A DNA stretch of 64,000 nucleotides from Ornithodoros turicata (taxonomy: Eukaryota > Arthropoda > Arachnida > Ixodida > Argasidae). The first letter of the stretch is position 1. Each line of letters starts with the position of its first letter. The notes below the pieces were generated by a model. The model was not told the DNA's origin, did no database searches, and saw only the letters and a list, made by a program, of their open reading frames with translations. The stretch is from positions 66,153,807 to 66,217,806 of the forward strand of contig NC_088204.1 in NCBI RefSeq assembly GCF_037126465.1. The letters run 5' to 3'. Of the stretch, positions 56,284 through 64,000 are shown piece by piece. The translations under genes and the position numbers were made by a program.

Positions 56284-56460
56284 CTGCATTTGATACAAGT
56301 GTACAAACTGGCCAAGCATAGTGACAAGTGTGAGCCGAGTGAAAGACGACCGCAACGCCCTGGAGATGTTGCGGGAATCGGAGGATTCTCCACCCAATGT
56401 CAGAAGCAACGGAATCTGGTCCTTCAAGCCGTGTATAAAGGTCCCTGCTGTCTTCAAGGA
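56284..56460 (-). CDS. GH18-like membrane protein, exon 6
   Basis: 59 codons between acceptor CCTTCTAG and donor CAG|GTAGGC, phase 0 at both ends: SLKTAGTFIHGLKDQ, IPLLLTLGGESSDSRNISRA, ending FVHLYQMQ. IPLLLTLGGESSDS is the GH18 third-strand motif (KxLLSxGGxxxxS). It joins exon 7 so that YQMQ precedes GINLDWD. Confidence 0.92.
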
Positions 56461-56732
56461 CTAGAAGGAAGTATCCCATTGATTGTGAACAAATCTAAAA
56501 GCCATTTAGCCTGTGACGTCACTAGGGGGTGCGAAGGGTGCGGTCCGCATTGGGTGACGCGCCGCGCCATGCAGTATACCTCCGCGGTGACACGGGAAGC
56601 AAACTGCGAGCACGTGATTTGTTTTTCTACCTGTGGTATGATATTGTTATTTATCAAGTACCGTCATGGAAATTGATCCATTATATGGGGAGGGTGTCGG
56701 GATTCATGACGCAGAGAGCTCCCCCGCACGTG

Positions 56733-56970
56733 CACTCTTAAAAATGAACTTCACCACATAGCACGCTCCTAGCCAACCATCACCCCGAATGACAACGTTC
56801 TCGCCCTAGATTTGTTGAAAACGGGAGGAGGAGCCTATTTTGTGCCCATTATGCATGGCACAAAATAGGCTCCTCCTCCCGTTTTCAACAAATCAGGGGC
56901 GAGAACGTTGTCATTCGGGATGGTGGTTGGCTAGGAGCGTGCTATGTGGTGAAGTTCATTTTTAAGAGTG
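56733..56970. mobile_element. Palindromic foldback element FB-7
   Basis: 238 bp, standard tips, TG on both sides. The inner arms carry GGGAGGAGGAGCCTATTTTG and its exact inverse around CCCATTATGCAT. The inner sequence differs from FB-1 but is equally palindromic. Confidence 0.94.
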
Positions 56971-57030
56971 TGGTGACGCGTACCCTAGTGACATCACTGC
57001 ATTTAGCGACTAGAATACCAAGTACTACTA

Positions 57031-57278
57031 CACTCTTAAAAATGAACTTCACCGCATAGCACGCTCCTAGCCAACCATCATCTCGAATGATAACGTTATC
57101 TGCCCTGATTTGTTGAAAACGGGAGGCGTACGCCTTTTTGTGACACTTATGCGGTTCATAATTGTCACCAAAAAGGCGTACGCCTCCCGTTTTCAACAAA
57201 TCAGGAGAGGCAACGATATCATTCGAGATGATGGTTGGCTAGGAGCGTGCTATGCGGTGAAGTTCATTTTTAAGAGTG
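57031..57278. mobile_element. Palindromic foldback element FB-8
   Basis: 248 bp, standard tips, TA on both sides, inner arms GGGAGGCGTACGCCTTTTTG type. One of the most regular copies. Confidence 0.94.
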
Positions 57279-57570
57279 TAGGCTCTAAGGAAAAATGGTG
57301 TGAAAAGGTGGTAACTCCAATAGTTACCACCTAGGGCCAGCATAGCGTCTGATAAGGGGTGTAAAAGGGTGGTAAAAGCAATTATCATATATCCAAATTG
57401 CCACAAAGAGGCGTACGCCCCTTCGCTCTCCGAATCAGAAGTGATAACCCTGTCATTCGTGGGAGAGAGTGAGGTAGCGGGTAGAACTTTGCAACGTTTT
57501 AGGCACAGCATATGCGACAACTATTACCTCCTAAAACTCCTCCACCCTTTTTCCAAGGGTGTACCGACAC
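57279..57570. repeat. Debris of TIR and foldback elements
   Basis: GGTGTGAAAAGGTGGTAACT and AGTTACCACC, then AATTGCCACAAAGAGGCGTACGCC with a TCAGAAGTGATAACC tail, i.e. a half foldback core. Similar words occur at 49754-49800. Confidence 0.45.
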
Positions 57571-57838
57571 GCCAGTGTGTGGTTGAGAATATTTCATCGC
57601 ACATGTCTTTGTCACCATGAAAACCGTGTCACAGTGAAATGGTGCTAACTCTCCAACTCTAGTTGTTTTGTCAGGTTTGTACAAAAGACTCCGTTTGCTA
57701 TTTGTGAAAAATATTTTCCTAATAAATCTGACTAAATACGAACGAGGGTAACATTGCAATAGATGGCGTACTGTCTGGCATACGGAAACTTCACGGCAGC
57801 CTCACCACGACATACAAAGAGTGCTTGCCATTTCAACG

Positions 57839-58242
57839 ATGAAAGATGAAAATCACTGAAAAGGTTAGCCAGCTGTAGGGATCGAACCCACATCTTCTGA
57901 ATTGCCGGTCCAGGGCTGTACCAATTGAGCTAAGCTAACACGCCTCTCCAGTGACTTTCGGGGTGCGTCATCTGAAGGGACGACAAACCAGCCACTCACT
58001 CTCACTCACCCTCCTTTCACTCTTACATTTTTGCTCACTAATACACACATTCATACGACGGAAATCGACGCAAGCGGCACCTGTTGAACAAGAGATAAAC
58101 TGATGTTCTGAGGCTGGAACAACATAGAAGGGACAGATACAAACAAAGCCTCAAATTGCCTAAGAAATTTTTGAGGCAATTTGAGGCTTTGTTTGTATCT
58201 GTCCCTTCTATGTTGTTCCAGCCTCAGAACATCAGTTTATCT
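57839..58242 (-). mobile_element. Ruka-like SINE, copy 3, with a perfect hairpin tail
   Basis: The tRNA-like head is at 57864-57939 on the minus strand. It is flanked by a 15-bp duplication, CTTGCC(A/G)TTTCAACG (57824-57838 and 58243-58257). Its tail is a perfect inverted repeat: 58091-58161 pairs with 58174-58244 without mismatch. It sits 32 bp from the donor of GH18-like exon 5. Confidence 0.92.
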
Positions 58243-58289
58243 CTTGCCGTTTCAACGTCAAAGTAGCATATCATTGGTATCGTACATAC

Positions 58290-58437
58290 GTTCAACGATT
58301 GGATGAGTACGGGGTCCAGGCTGGGTCGCTTGAAGTAGACTCCATACTCGTACAGAGCCACGGAATAAAATACAATGTAGGAGCAATAGGAGTAAGGGAT
58401 CAATTTGGGAGCGTACGGCAGTGACCTCCTGTAGTAC
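58290..58437 (-). CDS. GH18-like membrane protein, exon 5
   Basis: 148 nt between acceptor TTCGCAATCCTGGCACAG and donor AAC|GTATGT. One base completes Lys from exon 4, then 49 codons: YYRRSLPYAPKLIPYSYCSY, then IVFYSVALYEYGVYFKRPSL, ending DPVLIQSLN. CSYIVFYSV is the first barrel strand as seen in tick GH18-like proteins. Phase 0 into exon 6. Confidence 0.92.
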
Positions 58438-59057
58438 CTGTGCCAGGATTGCGAAGGGCAGAATCAGTTTATGGGATTCATTGTGTGCACAAATTTGCGT
58501 GACTCGGTATATTCGTGTACCTTCAAGTACTTGTTGTGTTATCACCTGTTTAGCGTAAAACTGTGGTTACACATTCTGTACAATTTATCGGTTTGCCGTT
58601 GCTCTGCAGTCAGTTGCGAGAGAATCAAATCAAGGCTCCATAGAACATAGGAGAAAGCAAGTTAGCCGGTGTATATTACTTGTAGTCGAACCTGAGTTTG
58701 GGGTAAAGGGCCGTGTATTCTACAAGGCTAGTTGACTAGAGTTCCGCTTCAATCGAATTTCTTCAAGAAAATTTCACTTCTGGTTACATTCGAACAACTT
58801 TGGATATGTCATTTCAGAAGATAATCTATATTGCCCGGTTCATTCTGTTGATGAGTACCCCTCCGATTGATGAGTCAGCCCCCTCTCCCATTCTAAATTA
58901 TGTCCAAAACGGCAATGTTTCCAACGGAGCATCTGTGCTTTGGAAGGCTTCGCAGCGCAAACATATCCACTGATTTCAGTAACACAAACTTCTTTTCAAA
59001 TGTCGTCACGTCAAAAGCTGATAGGTCCCTCCATGAAATTCTGATTGCCGCTCTTAC

Positions 59058-59203
59058 TTGCTATCGAAGACACAGTACAGGTGCCTGTGCTGTCTGGTGG
59101 CAGTGTCCCGTTTGAAAGCTATGGTAACCGAAGAGTCCGGAACAGCCTGGACCTCGTCAAGAGCCTGGCGCACGTCGCATGGTTCCAACGGAGCACCCCT
59201 AGC
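59058..59203 (-). CDS. GH18-like membrane protein, exon 4
   Basis: 146 nt between acceptor CTGTTTGTAG and donor AA|GTAAGA: ARGAPLEPCDVRQALDEVQA ... RHLYCVFDS. It ends two bases into a codon that exon 5 completes as Lys, giving CVFDSKYY, a typical start of the GH18 fold in this family. It starts in phase 0, matching exon 3. A Thr-rich linker exon near 59540-59650 is possible but not phase-compatible as I read it. Confidence 0.9.
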
Positions 59204-60255
59204 CTACAAACAGGGAGAAACATAATGACGTAATGACATAATTCGTTGAGACGACCTCATCACCTGCTTTGAACATAAGCGGCTTCCCGCTGTTTTTTTT
59301 GTTTTTTTTTTCGCATGCTCTGGTATTGGTCGTTCTGGAATTGAACGTTCTATTGCCTTAGTCCTCGGCATTCGTTAATGAAACACTCAAAAGAGAATCC
59401 ACAGCGCCTTCTGCCCTCAGCTGAGTCACCAAATGAAAATATGTTGCACAGAACATCTTGAGGGATCTACCTAGAGTGGTATGAAGAGTAGGGCTGAGGA
59501 AGCCATTATCTCCCTCAAGGCAGCCTTTCTGCCATCCTCACCGCTATGGCTAACAATACAGCCCCCGTGAATCGCGTATACGTGGCTGTGATGTCGCCAC
59601 CGGCTTGCGCTGTCGTTGTCACTGGGGCGAGTGTACAGAGGTCACGAGAACCCGCTAGAGCACATCGACGCCGTTTAGCTCCAACCTCGATTTCTAATTA
59701 CGAGAAGTGCACTCTGAGAAAAGGGAAGTAACTTCCCATTTGACTCCATTTTCACTCCCCTGTCAGTGAGCTACTCCCTCATGCTCTCTGTATTTGCAAA
59801 GCTACTCCCTCACTGTAAATAGTTACTCCCCATTCCTGTCCAAATTTTAATGAACAGTGACAACGAGTGACAACGCCCTGCTTCTCGTATGGCGAACTTC
59901 TGTTTATAAACACGAGGTACCACAGCTCAGCTATTCAATTATTGTATCGTGGTGATGATTAAGTGATTAGTTTTGCACTAAATTGTCAACCGGGGATCAT
60001 TTCACCCTTATGGTTGGATATCGCGTGACATGTGACCTTCTGACAAACCACGCAATTTCTTTAATTATTAATTCCGTCGTTTACCGCGGTCGAGGGTGCT
60101 GCCCAATGAAGGACACTGAAGGCAGCTCGCATGTTTTCTTTTATAAGTATTGGAACTACCAAAATTCCCATCCTCCAGGTGGCAATGCATGACTTCACAC
60201 CTTCCTTTTTTGTACCACGATAACGCTTCCCTTTCATGTCGTACCTTGCGAAGTA

Positions 60256-60485
60256 CCCAAGCAGCACACAATATTGGGCCCATATTGGCTGTTCATTGGC
60301 GATACGGGTCCAATATGGGCAACCCATTTCGCCAAGATTTCCCCCAAACTCAAACTGGGCAATATGGGCCCCATATTGCCCAGTTCGAGCCAGTATGGGG
60401 AAAGTCCTGGCAAGATGGGGCCCCATATTGAGTGAAAGTGCAGACAATGGTACGTACCCGTGTTGCACAAATGCCCAAGCAGCAC
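60256..60485. repeat. Repeat rich in CAATATGGGCCCATATTG, flanked by 12-bp direct repeats
   Basis: CCCAAGCAGCAC occurs at 60256-60267 and 60474-60485. Between them are several overlapping palindromes built on ATATGGGCCCATAT and TGGGCAATATGG. I do not know the family. Confidence 0.6.
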
Positions 60486-61499
60486 GGCAAGATTCGACGT
60501 TGAAACGTGTGAAATGCCCAATTCAATACGTCGTTACATCCAACAACTTCCCGCAGATGATACACATTGTTCGAAACAGTCAACGTACGTGGCAATCCCA
60601 TTATAACATTCACTATAACTCAGCAACGCAACTTTCCACTTGCTGAAAGCAGCCGTCATCTTGCTTCGCGATGCCAATGCCAATGCCAATCGGTCGGACC
60701 GACTGAGAGCGTGATCGTGGTAGTTTGAGCGAGCAGTCACGCGTCCTACAACTAATGTGCATGCGCGACAGTCGGATCAGACGCTTTATACGGGCTAAAA
60801 TGTCGCTGGTTCCTCTAATGATAACGGAATTGCGGCAGGTCAAGCAAAGAACACACTGTTTGATGGGAAGGGTCGGTAAAGTTAGGTGCTTTCAATTTAC
60901 TGTAGGCAGTGTGAGTTGCTGAGGCGTATGTCCGTCACCGTCACGACAGTGCTTCGCTCCTTCGTACTCTCGGGACGGGTAGGAAATTTTGGGTGCATAC
61001 ACTATTACGACCACAACGAAGACTACTTCGGGATGTTTGGCATTGGTGGCGCTAGTTGGTCCTGTTTTTCGTTTTTACGGTGAGTGCAGTATTATTTTGA
61101 AATGTGATTTGGGCAAGCTTGCGCTTGTGCCATACTACAGTTGGCAGTACGACTGCGTGGGTCCTTCGGCGAGACGGGCATAGCACCTGTTCTTCGTTTT
61201 CCGTATTGTGGGGTATTTTGCATAACATCTATCGTCACTCCAGACATACAGCCTGCGACCCTTGATAGCAAGACTCTCCCGTTGTCGCTGCAGGTACTGC
61301 TAGTACTGCAGTTCCTCGCTTAACAATAACACCGGACGACGTGGTCAATATTCACCTAGCGATGGCGTGTCGCGTGCTACACCATGGTTGCAGCGCTGTG
61401 CAAGCGGGTCGTTAACTTGGCAGGGTGTGAGTATGTACACCGATCTTTTCCCCCGACTCATTGGTAGTTTCCTATTAGCAACAGCGGTTCACTGCGTAA

Positions 61500-61667
61500 C
61501 ATGCTCTGCACCAACCACAAGGCCGAGCAGTTGGCGTAACAGGAGTGGTAAAAGGCGTCGATCTCCCAGTTTCAACAAATCGATAAAGAGAACATTTTGA
61601 CAACAATTTTGAGTGACAGTTGGTTCCATCGTGTGATTATTAGGGTGGAGTGCAGCTTTAAGAGTGT
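61500..61667. repeat. Diverged half of a foldback element
   Basis: TTTCAACAAATCGATAAAGAGAA, then a GTGCAGCTTTAAGAGTG end, in the same order as the right arms at 50-57 kb. The left arm is gone. Confidence 0.5.
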
Positions 61668-61772
61668 ACGCTCGAGTCTCCTTTCTCACTTCCACTTTCT
61701 GGCATTGTGATGTCCACCATTTGACACCACGCGCCATTTGGCACGTGGACGTTGACAGAGCTGCGTAAGTAC

Positions 61773-61961
61773 CTCTGCTTCGTCGTCTGGAAGGACAGTT
61801 CGCCATGGACGAGGCGAAGAACGACGTGCCAAGGATGACGGGGTAAAGGGGAGGAGGAAAATGGCCAGAGGAACCACCAGCATGATGAAAGTTACCGATA
61901 CCATTGTCCACGCGTAAAACCACAGGCCACGGAAGTCATGCTCCCCTTCTTCATGCAGGTG
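61773..61961 (-). CDS. GH18-like membrane protein, exon 3: membrane anchor
   Basis: 63 codons, phase 0 at both ends, between acceptor TTGCAG and donor GAG|GTACTT. HLHEEGEHDFRGLWFYAW precedes a hydrophobic span TMVSVTFIMLVVPLAIFLL, followed by RRSSPRPWR and an acidic stretch. This is the single type II anchor; the GH18 part would be extracellular. Confidence 0.9.
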
Positions 61962-62407
61962 CTGCAACATATCCATGATCATTCAGCGCTAGCTCTTGAG
62001 GATGTCTAATACCACACGGCCATATTCATGGACATTGAAATGAACGACGATTGGTCTGAATGGCCATTGGCTGCCACACGTACATTTCCAATCACCATTA
62101 ACTTGGATTCTCCTCGACTCGATGGAGGTGTCGTGAAGTGCCGGTGGCATCGTCGTACTCAGTGAACAGCTAAGCACCGAGTAAAAGAAAACTGCAACAA
62201 ACTTAAGGAGGCGCTAAAGTGCAACCATTTCTCCTCGCAGTATGAGGGATACAGTTACCTTGACACCGATACAAAAGGAACAGCACCCGTTGCGACGTTC
62301 ATTATCTTATTTGATTCGAAATAAGCCTCATGCACACACATAGCAACTGGGACTGCAGAGAAAGCCCGTGAGCTGAGCGTGAACAACCGTTCGTGAGCTA
62401 AACGCGA

Positions 62408-62570
62408 AGGAAATCGCATTTTACGCTTTCCCTCCACTCTCTTTCCGAAGGGGCCTCCCATTGGTGCCCGAAAAAGATTCCTCGAGGTGATTGGACAAAT
62501 CGTTTGCGGACACTAATGGGAAGCCTCTTCGGAAAGAGAGGAGATGAAAAACGTAAACTGCGGTTTCTTT
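62408..62570. repeat. Palindromic repeat in intron 2 of the GH18-like gene
   Basis: Left TTTTACGC, CTCTCTTTCCGAAG and GCCTCCCATT; right AATGGGAAGCCTCTTCGGAA, AGAGAGGAG and AACGTAAA. Arms of about 55 bp; target site not identified. Confidence 0.65.
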
Positions 62571-62744
62571 ATGTAGAGGGATGCTCGCAGCGCGATCCAG
62601 CGTGTTCTCTGTCAACCTCAGTTAGCGGCGTATTGTAAGTGGCACTCGAGATGCTCAATGGTCGTTAGTTTCAATTATCTTTGGAATGGCCGTGCGCAAA
62701 AGACACTGAAGACGACGGTTGTGAACATGATTGACAAGAGGTAC

Positions 62745-62933
62745 CTCATCGCTGCCCGGACTGGGCGCTTGTGGATGGCCCTGTGGCTGAGAAGATGCTT
62801 TGACTCCTTTTGATGGTCCTTGAGCAGAAAGACGCACTTCTGGTAGGCTCGGTAGTTCAGGAAGGGGTTGCACATTCACTTCTGGTTTTACTTCTGGTTT
62901 CACTTCCGGTTTCACTTCCGGCTCCGCTGGCGA
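62745..62933 (-). CDS. GH18-like membrane protein, exon 2: Pro/Glu/Lys-rich cytosolic part
   Basis: 63 codons between acceptor CCCTTTTTTCTCAG and donor GAG|GTACCT: SPAEPEVKPEVKPEVKPEVN, then Pro/Ser/Gln-rich sequence ending GSDE. The KPEV repeats come from a 12-bp tandem repeat. Phase 0 at both ends. Low complexity, no membrane segment. Confidence 0.8.
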
Positions 62934-63469
62934 CTGAGAAAAAAGGGGACGAATTTGGCCCAGATCCTGAGCATATCATATCGCATAGCGTATATCGTAG
63001 CATACCGTATCGCGTTATCCCGAAAGTTTGGGATTTGGAGTACAAGAGTGCAAGTAGCTGTACAGGTGGATTCAATACTATATACGACATCCTGGAGACA
63101 GTTGCGAAAAAAATCCCGATCCCGTCCTGGGATTCCGGGATTGTAAAAAAGGCTCGGGATTCCGAACCCTGCGTCAGAGCGATACAAATTAAGCAGGTGA
63201 CGCGGGTGGAGTAGCTTATATCCGGTTAGATCCCCTTCCCGGAATGTCCACGCGCTCCAGGCGATGTCGTTATTAAATTGTGCAGTGAGGCCTTCGAAAG
63301 TCGTCGCTAACTTGAACGGGATAGATGACGACTTTCATGATCTAAAGTCGTGCACGACCGACTGCTGTAGGGAACGCGTTAGAAGTCACACAAGTCACGA
63401 CAGCTGTTGGCGCGTTGCAAACAGCAGATGCAAGTCACAAGCTCTGCTAAGGTGTGGTGACAAATTTAC

Positions 63470-63883
63470 CGGCTTGGGTTGTTCAACCTTGGCGGACGGA
63501 CTTGCCGTTTTCGGAGCAACTGGCGGAAGCACAGGTGGAGCAGTGATCACTACAACTATAGGAGCTGGGGCTGCTACATCCGTAGGAGCTGGGGCTGCTA
63601 CATCCGTAGGAGCTGGGGCTTCTACAGTCGTAGGAGCTGGGGCTGCTACAGCCGTAGGAGCTGGGGCTGCTACAGTCGTAGGCGCTGGGGCTGCAACAGC
63701 CGTAGGAGCTATAGGGTAAGGTCCAACTGGCTGTGCGTGTACAGTTGGCTGGGGTACTCGATGCTCCAACTCAGTGAAGGTCTGACCATGGGTCGTAGCT
63801 TCAGTGTCCGCGAACGTTTGCAAGAAGGTAGTTCCGGTAAAGCCTTCGAAGGATTCGTTAGAGTGGCCAGCTTCTTTTGACAT
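63470..63883 (-). CDS. GH18-like membrane protein, exon 1: start and Ala/Pro/Thr-repeat tail
   Basis: The chosen ATG (63881-63883) lies in GCAGCCATGTC, a good context; the longer frame above it opens with GTG. 138 codons: MSKEAGHSNESFEGFTGTTF, a middle with GPYPIAPTAVAAPAP, and 8-residue repeats of the APAPTxVA type, ending KVEQPKP at donor CCG|GTAAAT. With the other exons the protein is about 730 residues: cytosolic tail about 200, one anchor, extracellular GH18-like domain. An additional non-coding 5' exon may lie outside the window. Confidence 0.82.
63559..63716. repeat. 24-bp coding minisatellite in GH18-like exon 1
   Basis: About six and a half copies of GGAGCTGGGGCTGCTACA followed by TCCGTA or a variant. 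It encodes the 8-residue APAPTxVA repeats. Confidence 0.9.
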
Positions 63884-64000
63884 GGCTGCGGTGCTTCTTC
63901 TTTTACTTCTTCCAATGAAAAGATGGCCGTGAGCCACTAGGAGAGTGGATTGGCGTCTTCCCGTGCCTTCTTCTACTTCTTCTTTTTCTAACTGCTATGG
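63884..64000. other. 5' region of the GH18-like gene, cut by the window edge
   Basis: A plus-strand TTCTTC-rich tract precedes the start codon on the gene's strand. No promoter element can be named. Confidence 0.4.

Noticed and set aside
59540..59650. Extra linker exon of the GH18-like gene (minus strand, Thr-rich)
   Set aside because: Plausible splice sites exist, but the phases I tested bring a stop or do not match exons 3 and 4, which already join in phase.
1..64000. CRISPR array, operon structure or integrated virus
   Set aside because: No regularly spaced identical repeats, no dense same-strand short genes, and no viral hallmark proteins. All RT sequences are LINE-type.

Overview
This is arthropod nuclear DNA, most likely from a hard tick. 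No database search was possible, so that call rests on three things I recognise. There is a neprilysin-like (M13) protein without its zinc site. There is a chitinase-like (GH18) type II membrane protein without its catalytic glutamate; both families are strongly expanded in ticks. There are tRNA-headed SINEs resembling the tick Ruka family. Nothing here is bacterial or viral.

Layout. 1-9.45 kb (copy A) and 14.05-24.44 kb (copy B) are two copies of one roughly 10-kb segment. Each carries, on the minus strand, the same unrecognised single-pass membrane protein gene: open for 663 codons in B, one nonsense codon in A. A shorter copy C lies at 37.3-38.7 kb. Between A and B (12.3-13.7 kb) is a decayed duplicate of the first exon of the M13-like gene at 32.2-37.0 kb. 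24.3-31 kb holds LINE fragments, a tRNA-derived SINE, a higher-order tandem repeat and a 5'-truncated LINE. 32.2-37.0 kb is a two-exon M13-like gene whose second exon is split by a 551-bp hAT-type MITE. 39.9-44.0 kb is a DNA transposon with terminal inverted repeats of several hundred bases.

44.4-63.9 kb is one minus-strand GH18-like gene. Ten exons have consensus splice sites, and the phases agree at every junction I could test except those around one tentative exon. Its central introns (50.4-57.3 kb) are packed with near-perfect palindromic elements of about 240-250 bp, two of them interrupted by younger elements.

The protein genes share one plan: a long cytosolic N-terminus, a single membrane anchor and an extracellular domain. 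Both recognised ectodomains come from enzyme families but have lost catalytic residues, so binding or structural roles are more likely than catalysis (inference). The rest is dominated by DNA transposons. Several share CACTCTnAAA-like ends with TA duplications, and comparing A with B gives real empty sites for three insertions.
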